Assembly: GCA_013368325.1 (NCBI GenBank)
Contig: JAACJK010000219.1
Coordinates: 1,240,001-1,304,000, forward strand
DNA length: 64,000 nucleotides
DNA from: Ephemerocybe angulata
Taxonomy: Eukaryota > Basidiomycota > Agaricomycetes > Agaricales > Psathyrellaceae
Direction of reading: 5' to 3'
Made by a program: the position numbers and the translations under genes. The notes beneath the pieces were generated by a model, which made no database searches, was not told where the DNA came from, and saw nothing but the letters and a program-made list of their open reading frames with translations. Of the stretch, positions 33,577 through 45,800 are shown piece after piece. Each line of letters starts with the position of its first letter. Within the stretch, counting starts at the first letter, position 1.

Positions 33577-35530
33577 TCAATCCTCCTTATCAACGTAGTT
33601 GGCCATAGGATCGTCCGCCATTCTCCGTGTCATTCGGTATGCCTCTGCAGGAAGCTGTCAATACTCGGATTGTAAAATCGAGGCAGTTGTACGCACCAAG
33701 TTGTTCTTCTGTAACATCATGCGTAGATGACTCGACGGTGCCACTCTTTGACTTTTTGCTATGGCGTTCGTCGTCGTCATATGCAGCCCTGACCTTTCTC
33801 TTCTTCTCGTCCTTCAAAGCACGGTCTAGCTTTTCTCTATCCAACACAACCTCACCCTCTCCTACTCGCTGCTTGGAGAAGTTCTGTTCGATCTTATCAT
33901 TCGTCTTCTTTGAAGCTTCCTCCGTGGCTGAAGATGAAGGCTCATCCTTGGAAGCACTAGAAGCACTGCCAAGAAGTTGTCTTGCACTGGAAGCCTCGGT
34001 CGCCTCGATACCAGCCAGTCCAGCACAGTACGAGATATGAAGAGTCGAATGACAGCATGAATAACCCCACTCCGAGGTTGACTTGTCGTACCATGAACCC
34101 CAAACAGCGGTGTGGTTGTTGATATAAACTAGGACAAATGTCAGTATTGTGAAACAGGGGGGCAACAGGGAAGAGGACGCACCATCTTCTGGATATTTCG
34201 ACCGCGCCTTCGCTCGTTCCTTTCCTTTGATGACCTGACCTGACCTTGAATATTCCACATAGTTCTCCGTTTGACCCTGGCGAAGCTCTTTTGGTGCCGC
34301 GTCGAGATACTCTGCGCCGCCATACTTGGCCAAAATACTTGTCTTCGTTGCGCCCTTGAGCTCTTCCTTCTTCTGCTTGAATTCGTGATGCAACAATTCT
34401 CCCGCCGTCGGATTTGATGTAAGGTGGACGTCGTTTCCTCGAGCTGCAGCTTGCCATGCGAACAATTGGAGTTTTTGAACCTCCTCTGCTTCACCAGAGT
34501 ATCGATAGAAGTTGTCTCCTGAGAATTTCGCCTGCGAATCGTGTTAGCCAATGGAACGCAACGGTGTATAGAGGTGACACCTACATCTTCTGGCGCAACA
34601 TTCGTCTCGGGAGCGTCACGCATTGAACGAGTTTTGGGGTCGTAGTAGGCGCTCTCAGGATCCAGATTGATCAGGTACTTGGCTGTATCCTCTCGAATAC
34701 GCAGGTTTCGGACTGTGATCCGTGTCTTGGCGTCGAGATGTTGCCCGACGGCGTCTGCAGCGTCCGCGTACTTGTCTTCATCCTCGTCCTCGTCCTCACT
34801 GGAACCAAAATCGGGATCCGCAGCCTTCTCTGCCTTGCTTGTTTTCGCCAGTCTTCGCACAGCAGCCAAGTCGGTTGTTGTCCGGTTGTCAATTTCCTCC
34901 TCCCTCAACTTCTGCCGTGCAGCATCCACCGCAGCGTATTCGTCGTAGACCTTCTTGTACTCCGTCGCATCGTACCCATTCCATCTGTCCCTCTTCGCTG
35001 CATAACCAGCTGCCACATCCTGGATGACTTCATCGGCTTGGATATCCTTGTTCGTCCACTTTGCTCCCTTCTTCCTCGGCCGCTCCAAACAGTCAACCTT
35101 CTTGTGAGTCATCGCACCGCAGTTTTCGCATGCGCCCTTGCGATATTTCTTTGCTGCTGGGCCAGCCCGTGCACCCCTGTCGTACCAATTGTCGAGCTTG
35201 TCCTTGTTGTCATCAAGTTCTGGCCTCCGTTGATGGCTCAGTGAAGGGGCGCCGGAATCGAGGTACCATGGAGCTTGCGAGATGTACTCTAAAGACAAGT
35301 TAAAGATACAAACTCAAGAGTATAGAACGGCGCACGCACGAGGAATATGGGGATTGATAGGTCTGCCCTCTTCATCGAGAGCTGCTGGGGCAGTACCAGC
35401 TTTACGGGCAGCATCGAGATCCTTCTGTCGTCTGAACTCCTCCCTCGAAAGCTTTTGAACTGTAATTCCCGGGTAAGTAATTCGTATGCAAGGAGGTTGG
35501 TTCACAAGACTTACTACTCGACGATGCCAT
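33577..35530 (-). CDS. SLU7: Pre-mRNA splicing factor Slu7
   Basis: Six exons (35530-35515, 35459-35340, 35288-34585, 34531-34183, 34128-33697, 33644-33577) give 562 aa. Exon 1 is only 16 nt (MASSS). [20 protein letters not shown] and [17 protein letters not shown] are the conserved N-terminal block. A CCHC zinc knuckle [14 protein letters not shown] (Cys99, Cys102, His107, Cys112) follows, then [12 protein letters not shown] and [20 protein letters not shown]. Slu7 acts in the second step of splicing, guiding 3' splice-site choice. The C terminus has a basic nuclear signal-like stretch ([12 protein letters not shown]) and ends with the conserved [14 protein letters not shown]. Highly conserved; little doubt. 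Confidence 0.96.
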
Positions 35531-36075
35531 GTCGCTTAGCGGAAACCTTGTGGTCGTTGACCAAGTTCGACCGAGCCCCGCTGCTGTGTCAGGCCGGTCA
35601 TATTATGTCATCATTTCGCACGCTCGAAGCTGGGCGCTTAAGGTGTTGGAACTTGAGAATTCAATTCAACATTGTGTTCAAACGAAAGAGTACATGTTAC
35701 GATGATGTATCCAGGTATTCATCTAAAAATCTCGTGACTCTGCTTGCTCTACTCGAGCTATCGCTACCTTCCAAGGTGGTTCGTTGAATTTGGTAGCTTT
35801 TCAGCCTTTTGGTCGGAGAATTTGAAGGGGCGTCGGCAGCAAGTGGTCTTTTCCTCCTCCACTCACTTGGGGCTGTCTTTTGGGATGAACCTATAGAGGG
35901 TCAATTGCCTCTCTGTTTGGGATGTAGTAGAGGCCAATTACTCACGATTCTCTGGATTTGGGTCCAAAGTTCTAGAGCTCGACGGTGTCTACCGATGTGG
36001 AGCTCATTCAGTCTCGGCCTTTATCTCCACCCACTCCGAGTACTCACCTCTCCTGGGCTTGTTATAGAATTTGGG
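35531..36075. other. Intergenic region upstream of SLU7
   Basis: 545 bp containing the SLU7 promoter and the 3' UTR of the next minus-strand gene. Short plus-strand ORFs overlap it but have no recognisable content. Confidence 0.5.
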
Positions 36076-38019
36076 CTATCTAGAAGCATAGATACTTTTG
36101 AAGGGCCAAGAATGGCGACACCTGTATGTATAAACCGCCCATGATTGGCACTGAGTAGGTTCGTGACCATCAGGAACCAATATATCCTTACCCTTTTCAT
36201 TCATTGCTCTCCCAAGTACCCCGATCTCTTTTACCATGTTATCTATAGAACTCTCTGCTCGATGAAATATTTAGAACACCGTGGCGTCAGACAAAATGCG
36301 ATGGGGCTCTTACCGTCGAGTACCTTGTCTTTGAGCAAAAATCGCCACTCGTCGTCATGCGATAGGGCGAATTCGGCCCCCGTCTACGAGTGTGGTCGCG
36401 TCAGTACATACTCTCAGCTGGTATTAGCGTTCATATTTATACCTTGTCAAGCAATGCTTCGTTTATAACATCCAATGGGTGGAAGAACTTCAAGATATCC
36501 CCTGGTGTTGAGAATCGTTGAGTGTGTTATAATGGGGGTCAACGACATACCTCGAGCTGTCCGCCGTAAGGAAATGCATTGAGAGACGCTTGTCTTCCGG
36601 AAGGATAACTTGAGGGTTTTGGATTGGACGTGAAATTATGCCCTGCACTCCCGCCTTCGTTTCGAAAAGATGGTTCATGGTTGCCATCCCGGCCACCGCC
36701 CCGTCCGTCAGAGAAATCGTCCTTCCTCTCAAAGGAACTCGGCCCTTTGAATTCTTTTTGTTGACCCCTTCCCCAGATGGATTCAGAAGCAGTCAGCTTG
36801 AATCCCCGGAGGAACAAGGATTGGTTCTTCAACCCTCTTCCCCCGCCGTTGCTACACCGTACGTCCGCTCTCCCTCTATCAGTCCATAAGAAGTTCTGCG
36901 CCATTCCTCTGTAGTCGTCATATCTTGTGACAAGTCGCAAAGTATCGTCTGGTGCCTCCATACTCTCGTCGAACGCCGCCATTGCCCAGGTGTCTGCCTT
37001 TACGCAGCCAGTGATGATGTAGAGAGGCTGGTTGTTACTCTCCACGTCCCCTCGACTAACCGCGTACGCATACAACTCTGCAGCGTTCTGCATGATGAAA
37101 TCACGCATGCCTGACACACTCTTGAGTGTCTCAAGATACGCGTCAGACGTGATAGCGAGTACGCTGCCTTCGGATGAACCGGAACAATTGAACTCAAATC
37201 TAACAATTCCCCCTCAATTATCATGTAAAGTTCAGCACGTATTGAAGCACTCACGACGGGTACCCAGAAGCGAAACTGGCACGGGCTGACGCCCCTTTTG
37301 CAAAGGTGTCTCCGACTGAGAACCAAGGATTGGGAGGCAAGCGATCCTCTGATGAAGGAGCCATCCATAGAGGCTGTGGCCCCGGTTGGCCTTCCCAAAG
37401 ATTGAAAATCTTCTTGAAGCCATCCCTTGCGCAAATCGTCCCAACATCCCCTGGAGAAATGCCGTACTCGGGAATGAATGGGCTGAAGGGTTTTGGGTTC
37501 CAACAAGGGAGGCCTTCTCCCACTGAAAGCATGTTGCAGACGTATATTTGGGCGCTTGTTCTTCGACCGCCTGCGAGGAAGGATGTAATCTCTGCCTCCT
37601 CAGCGGAGCTCTAAACCATTTTTGAGCTTTATTTCAGTGGAAATTTTACTTGGACCGTCACTCACCACGCTGACTCCGGGCTCGCAAACCTGCCCGCTCT
37701 CCTTGGATTCCGCTGACTTTGAGGTACCACCCTTTGTCGGGCCTTTAGAAAACGTACGATAGAGGCCTCTCCATACGGACCCTGTTCCAAGCGTAGCGCG
37801 GCCTTTCTTGGTGGTTCTGGAGTGACCAGCTCCATTATCCGAACTTGCGATGTTAAGCTGTTTGATTGCGACAACTGGATCCCGGGCCACTGGGGGGATG
37901 TTCAGCGAAACGTTTTGGATCACAGTGAACATATCTCGTCCTGCTGTGCGGACATTAACATCACGGAAAACCTGGTCAGTTCCACCACCGAAGATGGACA
38001 GGGATGCGTTTTCCGACAT
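36076..38019 (-). CDS. Agaricomycete-specific protein family, unknown function
   Basis: Model: exons 38019-37617, 37570-37255, 37199-36551, 36487-36443, 36383-36314, 36254-36076; 553 aa. The N terminus has GGGTDQVFRDVNVRTAGRDM, resembling short Gly/Asn/Asp motifs I recall at the start of many agaric proteins. The core matches a large lineage-specific mushroom family by eye: RRTSAQIYVCNML, ISPGDVGTICARDGF, FEFNCSGSSEGSVLAITSDA, LYIITGCVKADTWAMAAF, NQSLFLRGFKL and, after a Gly/Ser-rich linker, FFHPLDVINEALLD and SHDDEWRFLL. Function is unknown. The first three exons are firm. The fourth acceptor (TGAAG at 36488) and the last exon are inferred from phase; the end could differ. Confidence 0.7.
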
Positions 38020-38256
38020 AATGAGAGAGGGATGAGTAAAGTAAAGTAAATGTTTGCCACTTCGCATTATATGGAGCCCAATCTGTATAGCCTTGAACTC
38101 GCGGTGTTAATGATACCTCACAGCACAGGCAGTGCTTCAGCCACAGCCCTAGTATTCTGACGTGGGGTTTGTCTAGGCACGAGATTAGAATCGGAAGTGT
38201 TCTCCATTAGAATTCACTCAGTTATACTGACATCAGGTTCGGGAAATGCCCAGTCC

Positions 38257-40935
38257 TCACAGCCATCCACGAATCTTCGCTACCCTCAATGCAATCAAAT
38301 CCTTCCCATCCGTCAGCGAATCCCGAGCTTCCTTTTTCAGCTCTTCCGCCTCAGTATTCACGGCAACCCTCCACTTCTCCAAAGCCTCGTTCTCCACGTT
38401 CAGCGCCCGCACAATATTCGACAAGTACTCCAGATCTGAGCTTAGCTGCGAGGCTCCGGGGCCAGAAAGTGATGCTATGGCGGGAAGAACCTTCTCTGTG
38501 AGATGGTTGACGAAGTTGTGCCCTAGCGAGACCAGCCACGCCGATGATACGACTTCAGGATCGATGGGTGCAGGCTTATTGGTGGGCAATGTTGCAGTTC
38601 TGCGGTGACCCGGCTGGCTGGGGCCATCGTGGTGCTGCTGGTCCATGGCATTCTTGAGCATTTCCGGGTCGACGAATGGGAGCGTCTGCAGCGAGAATGC
38701 CAGTGCATCGTCATCTTCGTACACTTCGAACAACCGCGGTAGATTGAGTAAACCTTCTGCGAGCCGCTGGACTATATCGGTGGGCGAAAGGGAGAACGTC
38801 GGTAAATCAAGTTCAGCCTGTTGTGGATTCTCCCTGGACGACCAGATTGGAAGGTTGGGATATGGGGCCAGGTGTTTTCGTAGAGGAGACAGGATCGTCC
38901 TCTGTGTTGCCACCTGGCATACTTGGGCGAAGTTGGAAAGTGACTTCCGCGTCTGGACAAGTAAAGACTCGGGGGTGCTGGTTTGCAGCTGCGGATTCGA
39001 GTTCTGGCGGAAGGTGCTCGACAGTGGGGCAGTCAAAGGGGTGTTCAATCCCTGGGCGTCTTGTTCTACTGTGGCTAGAAGCGCAAAGAGCTCGGCTGAG
39101 TTGAGGGTTGACTGCTCCAACAGTTGAGTCTCCCCTTTCGTCGCGGCAATGGTGAAGTTCTGTGGGTCCGTCTGCGCGAGCCGGAAATGAGACGCAATCT
39201 GGGCCAAGTACGACCGCAGCTTCGTTTCAAAAGTGTTCAGCATGTCGGAGACTGTGCGCGCCGATGACAACAGATTCAGAGACAGCTGGATATCAGCCCA
39301 ATCCTTCGCACTATAATCCAGGTCGGCCAACTCCAACTCTGATGCTGAGTCGAACGAATAGGATTGGGGCAGCGGGGACCTTGAATCCAGTTCAGCTGAC
39401 CAGGTGTCGACGAAATTCGAGAAGAACCCATCGAGCGCATGGATAAGCCCGACAGCCCCAAATCCATGCGTAAACGACTTGCACCTCGTCAAACTCCCTT
39501 CTGCTGCTCCAACAAGATCAACCGCGCGTTCCCTGAAGAGACGCGGTTGATCAACGCTTTGCATGCCGTCGCGCGTGTCGCTCGAGATGATGTCCATCAA
39601 GGTCTGGTCAAGGAAGCGGCGTTCCAGAGAAACATAATCCACCTGTGCGTCGAGGAACGGCTGGAAGAGCTCCTGATCCCATTCCAAGTTCTCAAGGTCC
39701 GGGTCTCCACCTGCTGGAAGGCCGAGAGCAGCTGGTCTTTGCTGTCCCGGTCGCCATGAAATTGACATGCGGCTCGAACGTCGCCTATGGTGCCCAGATG
39801 GGCGCTCGGGTGCTGGTGGGCGTGGCTTGGAGGCATCTGAATACTTGAGTTTCTCCATGAGCTTCCACACGCTAGTGGCAAAGTCTTCTGTCGCGTGTAG
39901 AACGTCGACAAGGTGCGAAAGAGATGATTCTCCATGGTGGGATGTGAAGGATGCCAGTCGTTGAGGGAAGGTTGGCTGGAGGGCGGAGAAGGTTGACGAG
40001 ATGAAATGGGATACCGTTGCAGGTGGATCAGGGAAGATAGACGTGATTGGACCTCTTTCAGCATTCAGAAGGATGATGAAAGACGTGTAGAATTTAGGAA
40101 GGAATTCGGCGAATGACTGGGGAGGTGTAGTCATGTCAGGTGTGTTGTTGTCGGCGTCGGTTAGGTTTGCACTTTGCCACATCGATACGATAGAGGTCCT
40201 TCGGGATGCATTGTAGTAGTTTCTGAACTCGGATTCCCGCTGAATGATTGAGAATATTGAGAAGTATTCCTTGCAAGAACCGACATCCTGGGAGTTGATT
40301 GCAGAAACGAGCGCAGAACTCAGCGAGGCTTCCAGTTGATTCTGCAAGTTAACCATTAACGCTCGGCGGGGGTCGTATTCTGGGGTATTCTGGAAGACGA
40401 CCATGCTCTTGTTGGCCTCTGACAGACGCTCGGCAGCTTTGGCGTAACTGCGTTCTGCAATTAGCGACGTGACCTCCATTTCCAGCGTGCTCCAGCTTTC
40501 CGCCTCCTGCAATACCTCCCTTGCCGCTTCCATCCTGGTCTTGATCGTGTCCAAGTGGTGTAGACTATCCAGAGCCACGCTCGTTTCAGGTGGTACGGCT
40601 TCCTTCGACTTCTTCAGGACGTCCACGAGCGATGTCTGTAGCGTCAACGCCCCATCCTTCATGAAATGAAGGTCGTATGTAAGCCGGGGTACACTTCGCG
40701 ACACATCGTCGATGATGCGTTCTAGTTGTGCAGAGGTGTCTTCGCATGCGATGTCCAGACTTGTCAAAAGTTGGGTGATATATTGGTCGAGCTCGGTAAG
40801 GTCGGTATTGGAGCTAGAGAGATCGTTGGTGGGTTCTGGGGTGTCAAGGGTATCGTTTATCCATGAGACCGCGTCGTCATATTGTTCGAGGGATTCAATG
40901 AGCTTTGCTGTTGAGCTGGTAGTGGAGATGGCCAT
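38257..40935 (-). CDS. COG7: Conserved oligomeric Golgi complex subunit 7
   Basis: A single uninterrupted frame of 892 aa, the only large intronless gene here. It is helical throughout: WINDTLDTPEP near residue 20, LDQYITQLLTSLDIACEDTS, then LTYDLHFMKDGALTLQTSL and LKKSKEAVPPETSVALDSLH match the N-terminal block of COG7. COG7 belongs to lobe B of the COG tether, which returns Golgi enzymes in retrograde transport vesicles. The in-frame upstream codons to 41001 lack a better start; the ATG at 40935 (MAISTTSS) aligns with the family start. No membrane segment or signal peptide, as expected for a peripheral complex. 154 bp downstream of the SNAPC3 stop, same strand. Confidence 0.9.
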   Translation of the reverse strand: MAISTTSSTAKLIESLEQYDDAVSWINDTLDTPEPTNDLSSSNTDLTELDQYITQLLTSLDIACEDTSAQLERIIDDVSRSVPRLTYDLHFMKDGALTLQTSLVDVLKKSKEAVPPETSVALDSLHHLDTIKTRMEAAREVLQEAESWSTLEMEVTSLIAERSYAKAAERLSEANKSMVVFQNTPEYDPRRALMVNLQNQLEASLSSALVSAINSQDVGSCKEYFSIFSIIQRESEFRNYYNASRRTSIVSMWQSANLTDADNNTPDMTTPPQSFAEFLPKFYTSFIILLNAERGPITSIFPDPPATVSHFISSTFSALQPTFPQRLASFTSHHGESSLSHLVDVLHATEDFATSVWKLMEKLKYSDASKPRPPAPERPSGHHRRRSSRMSISWRPGQQRPAALGLPAGGDPDLENLEWDQELFQPFLDAQVDYVSLERRFLDQTLMDIISSDTRDGMQSVDQPRLFRERAVDLVGAAEGSLTRCKSFTHGFGAVGLIHALDGFFSNFVDTWSAELDSRSPLPQSYSFDSASELELADLDYSAKDWADIQLSLNLLSSARTVSDMLNTFETKLRSYLAQIASHFRLAQTDPQNFTIAATKGETQLLEQSTLNSAELFALLATVEQDAQGLNTPLTAPLSSTFRQNSNPQLQTSTPESLLVQTRKSLSNFAQVCQVATQRTILSPLRKHLAPYPNLPIWSSRENPQQAELDLPTFSLSPTDIVQRLAEGLLNLPRLFEVYEDDDALAFSLQTLPFVDPEMLKNAMDQQHHDGPSQPGHRRTATLPTNKPAPIDPEVVSSAWLVSLGHNFVNHLTEKVLPAIASLSGPGASQLSSDLEYLSNIVRALNVENEALEKWRVAVNTEAEELKKEARDSLTDGKDLIALRVAKIRGWL

Positions 40936-41089
40936 TGGCCAAGGCGCGTCAAGCCTGTTTCGGAGATTGGTCCTCGTGTTTGGTGATGACACGAAGCGCA
41001 AACAGATGCTTCGACTCTCACTGATTCCACGTCCTCAGGCAGTACATACTTCAGAGCTTCGACGTTCAGACCGCATACTACTGTGTGTA

Positions 41090-42497
41090 TTATAAAGGCA
41101 AAGGTGTGACTATGACTTCCTCATCTCGCGATTCACCCAAGGCAGTCCAACACGGCCCACAGAGCAGGGAAGGGCTCTCTCCCAACCGCACATCGCCCGC
41201 GACCGACAGTGTCGCAGAAACTTTATGGCATGCGTAGCACAATGATGAAAGAGGAGGTGTCAGCTGCAGAACTATTGGGTACCCGGTAACTGGATCTGAA
41301 GGGTGATATAGTCTGCACAGATCGTCAGTAAGCTCGCCATGCAATCTAAAGAGACCGTTGTAGCATACCTGATCTCCTCGACGACCATGAAGTGCTCACA
41401 GTTCCCAGCATGCAGTATCTGATAAGGTAGATGTAATCTCAGTGACAGAGATGCGAGTTTGGTTTCACCCATCGCTGTATGAGCGACGGCGGGCCTGGCC
41501 GTAGGTGCCCGCTTTGCACTCGCAAAGTGCCCAAGCACCTGGCTAGGGAGGGAAATTGTTCACGATAACAAGTCTGAAAAGAAAAGCGCACACTCACTTG
41601 GAATAGGCTGCAGTATCGCTGTACAACATATTTTCGATGCATATGGTGCATCCCGGACTCATTCCAGCTGGGTTATCACCAGGATTCGCCTTGTAGATGC
41701 AAGGCAGCATTTCATAGACATCCTGTAGTGTTTGGCTTGCCAGATATGCGTGCTGGCAGATGCGTGTTACATAGCTGGGTCCCCAAAGAACCCGGTTGTA
41801 GAGAGAGATCCTCAAGATAGCCTCAGAGCTACCCGTCACAGCAGCACCCTCTGGGGTGGGCCTCTGAAACAGCTATTAGCCCTGCGACGCGAAGAAAGAA
41901 ATTGCAGACGAACCAGGCAATCAAACGAGTTATAGTCCGCGTTTCGAGGCGGACGAATGAACATTACGGACTGGGTATTTAGCCTGACACAAACCGTCAG
42001 CGCTTCAGCCATGGTTGGCCAAGCCAACACGCAACGAAGGAACAAACGTACGTCCAGCTTTTCAAAGGCACGGCGTCTAGTTCTCTCTGGAGTGCGAGAA
42101 CCTCCGGTTTCACATTCTCCGGGTCAGGCAGCATCGGCTTCTTCCCCGGTTTTCGACTCCTAGCAAAGTTCGCATACAAGGCACCAATCATCTGTTCATG
42201 GTCCTTAGCCAGCTGGCCAGAAAACAGAGGATCGTCGAGAATGCGTTCAAGCTCTTCCTTTATATCGCTGACACTAGAAATAGTTGTGTAAGCCTACAGC
42301 GGTTTCTTCAAGAACAGCACGCACCTACATTCCTGCTCAATGTCCATGTCCACATCCGAGTCCTGTTCTGGAGAAGGCCGGGCGCTTTCTGACAGAAGGA
42401 GCTGCTGTGCATCCTTGATAAAGCTCGCAATATTGATTTGCTCTGAAGGCGGACCGAAAAGCGATTCGATAGACTGAGTAACTCCAGAGCTTGCCAT
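41090..42497 (-). CDS. SNAPC3: snRNA-activating protein complex subunit 3 (SNAP50-like)
   Basis: Six exons (42497-42325, 42273-42052, 41983-41914, 41863-41598, 41542-41369, 41312-41090) give 375 aa. The C-terminal half carries the SNAPC3 hallmark: YQILHAGNCEHFMVVEEIRL, then a zinc-type pair LCYACHK ... LLCGPCW. ICIENMLYSD upstream is also typical. SNAPc binds the proximal sequence element of snRNA genes and recruits Pol II or Pol III. The N-terminal third is poorly conserved (acidic DSDVDMDIEQEC). The intron 42051-41984 (GTACGT...CAG) was chosen over nearby alternatives because it alone keeps VMFIRPPRNADYNSFDCL in frame. The protein is near human SNAPC3 in length. Confidence 0.83.
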
Positions 42498-42881
42498 GAA
42501 AGTGGACGAGGGTTCTGTAAAGTGATGGTCGGAAGCAAGTCGCGAACTTTGAAACCCCTAATGGAAATGCGACCTCCAATTGCGCCGATTGGCTTTCCCC
42601 TTCCGCTTCCCGCTGTTCCTGACGATCCAGAGCTCGCTTACCAGCGATGATCTACATTTCCTAGAAATCCGTTACTGCAGTCTATACACTAATTAATACA
42701 AGGGTAGTATACTACTGAGGTCAAGGGGACATGCCACTAGCTGAGGTAATACCGTGACGGTTGAGTGGGGATATAGTAGAATGAAACAGAGCGAGGGGAG
42801 AGGTACCACGACAGGTATTTGTTTATACAGCACCTAAAGACGGTGAACGTAAAGGAATGAATGCTCGTACAACAGCGTAGT
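42498..42881. promoter_or_regulatory. SNAPC3 promoter region with CCAAT pair
   Basis: 384 bp between SNAPC3 and the 3' end of the Zn2Cys6 gene. CCAAT at 42576-42580 and ATTGG at 42588-42592 lie about 80-95 bp upstream of the SNAPC3 ATG. Nothing else recognised. Confidence 0.4.
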
Positions 42882-45800
42882 CTAATAAGTCTCCGTAACG
42901 GGCATAGGCCCTTCCATTGTTGCGAGATAAGCTTCCCACTCTTCCAAACTACAAACAATAATTAGTTCCTATAATATTATACCTGGCCAAATGAATTGTG
43001 AGACTAACCTCAACGCCTTCGTCGTAGACAGCCACATCGACATATCATACAGAGAATCCGCGTACTCGTCTGGATCACCCTGGGGAAGGCCCTGCACCCC
43101 CATCATCTGGGGCGGGTGATGATTCTCAGTCCCATACTGGTAGTCTGGGTGAGTATTCATGGGCTGTTGGACAGGCTGCTGGACAGGCTGCTGATATGTG
43201 AGGTTCGACTGGATATCGGTATTCCCCTGATGGCCAACCATGTTTGGGAACGTGGTAACAGGGAAGTTGTTTCCTGGCAGCTGGTCGTATCCCATCTGGG
43301 CCAGTAGCAGGCTGCTCAGGTCACATTGCTCTGCTGTGAGGACAGGGTATGACGCCCGAGGTGTTCTCATGTCCGCCGTGACTTGGCCATATTGCTGTTG
43401 CTGCTGGTAGCCTATCGGATACTGAGACATTCGCGGGGTGGTATCGTAAATTTGTTGGGGGTATTGTTGTTGCTTGAGTTGTTGTTGCTTCAACGGGTGC
43501 TGCCTGGATAGATATGGCGGATACTGGGGGTTCAACATCGCAGGCGGCGGAACAGGAACTGCTGGGGCCTGAGGTTGGTATTGGGGGATTTCCGTATCAC
43601 TTCGACTCCGTTTGGCGGTGCCGACTTCTTTCTGGACAAGCGAAGGTCCTCGTATGATGCTAAATTCTGTGATCATGTCCCTAGAAGGTCGTTAGCAACT
43701 GAGAACACCGGAACGCGCTGATTCCAAATACCTTAAACGCCCAGCAACGAACCACCTGGTAAATGACGAAGCAGAGGACGGTCAGATGAAGATGATGCTA
43801 AAATAAACTCGGGACACTCTCACCTCTTCTCACCCTCAGCCATGAAGGCCCTGCACCGTTCAATATCAGCCATCTCTCTAACGGGGTCATACGCCGTCTT
43901 GAAAGCACGCGAAGTCCAGAAGTTCACGGTCAGGACCATAGCGGAGATGAAGGCCGCCATCTACTGCGTTGTTAGCGAAAAAAACAAATGTGCGAAGTCC
44001 GATGATCTCACCATGACGTTCGGCACAAGCGCCCAATGATGGCGCTTAAGGCTTACTTCTGCAGCAAGGCTACAGGACCGGGCCGCATTGGTGCAGATTG
44101 CCCGGGAGGACATGGCCAGTGGAGAGTCACCCCTCGCAAGGAACGGCCGATGGACTTGGATTTGAGTGTAGCAGAATGTGCAATGAAGGAAAAGTGACTG
44201 CGAGAAAAGCTTCTGGTCTGGGTTTGCTGGGTCCCACACAACTAGTTGCAATGGTCAGCACACAAACGCGGACATATCAAGCCAATCTTACGATGTTTTG
44301 GTAGAGAGTCTTTCCACTTGTTGAGAGACGAGTCAAGCTCGGTCACAACACGGATTTCCCATTCGTCCCCGACCAAGCCTGACAGAATCTTGGACTTCTT
44401 CGTCGAGTAAAGGGTCCGAGCCATAAAACCGATGATTTCATTCAACTTGAGAGTCCAAGTGAATGCGGCTGCGTAACAAACTTTCCCTTCCGGCTGTTTG
44501 AAAGCGTCTTCCGGGTTCTCAGCTTCCCAATACTCGTCGTCACACTCCACAGGATAGTCACAATCAATGCTTTGGGAGATATTGATGAGTACGAAACCGG
44601 AAACGCGGTTAATGGCCTGGCTCACTCTTCATCATGGAGGGAGGGCGGTCGCCCTAGGAATGAACCTTGAATCCTATCATGACAGATAAGACACCTGAAA
44701 GATGGTTAGATCGCCGCCGCCACAATGTCTAAGTAAGCTGCTCACCAGAACACGCGTTTCTCGATCTCGTCGGTCAGGGTTGGCTTGAAGTTGGGTCCTT
44801 TACGTCTATGCAAGCCTCTTTCTTGTGCAAGCCTGAGGCCTAGGCCTGTCAGAGTCCAAGTGATTTGGGGCATCGAAGACCCAAGATAGTACTTCGCGGC
44901 CAACTGTATCAAGGGGTTAGCATACGTAAATTCGAGCAAGATAACTGATACATACGGCGTAGAACTGGAGGTCGTACATCGTCGTGCGGTCGCACAACGT
45001 GTTCCTCCAGATGGGAACCTGTGTGACATATTTCCACCCTGCGCCAGAACCTTCGAGCTGCTCCGGATCTAATGGACGCGTGAAAATACGAGGGTCGTCG
45101 CTAAAGCGGGCGCCTAACGCGCAAACGGCCAATACCACCATGCCAAATCCCGGGTCCGAAAGATGCTTCTTGCTCTCCACCTCTCTCAAGAAGGTCGGAC
45201 GGTGCACAGCAGGATAGATGGGGTGAACCCTCTCGAAGAAGAGGGAGATCAGAGAGGCGAGAAGGTCGGGATCTGGATATACGTAAGACTTGGGGAGCGG
45301 CTGTAGCAGAAAATCTTTCTCCCACTGTTTCGTCAAAACTTTAACGACATTGCAGAGTTTGGAAGTGATTAAAGACTCACATCACGGACTTTCCAGAAGT
45401 AAGGTCTCCTGACTTTCTGGAAGTTACATGGTGGAACGCCTCCCAACTCTTGGCGCAATGTTACAGCTTGCTGAGCAAAGGAGAACAAGCTGACAGTTTC
45501 AGGTCAGAGAGGAATGTGGACTGATTAATGCGAATGATGCTCACCTTGATGAACCAAAGAACCTATCCTCCACTGAGTTCATGGATAAATCCCTTATCCT
45601 CTCTGACAAGGCAACATGGATAAGATCTTGCTTCTCATCCTCTTCGTCCTTGACAGTGATAGCAGCCGGTGGCGGAGTCAACTCTGTTGCAAAATCCGGT
45701 GCCGAACGCGGAACGGGGAGGGGGAGACCTGGAAACGTATCACGATGTGAGGGCGACGCTGAATCACGACGAAGTTCAGAAGATGCTCGGGATGATTCTG

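Noticed and set aside
35809..36468. Plus-strand ORFs in the SLU7 upstream region
   Set aside because: They overlap the promoter and the last exons of the minus-strand gene and have no recognisable content.
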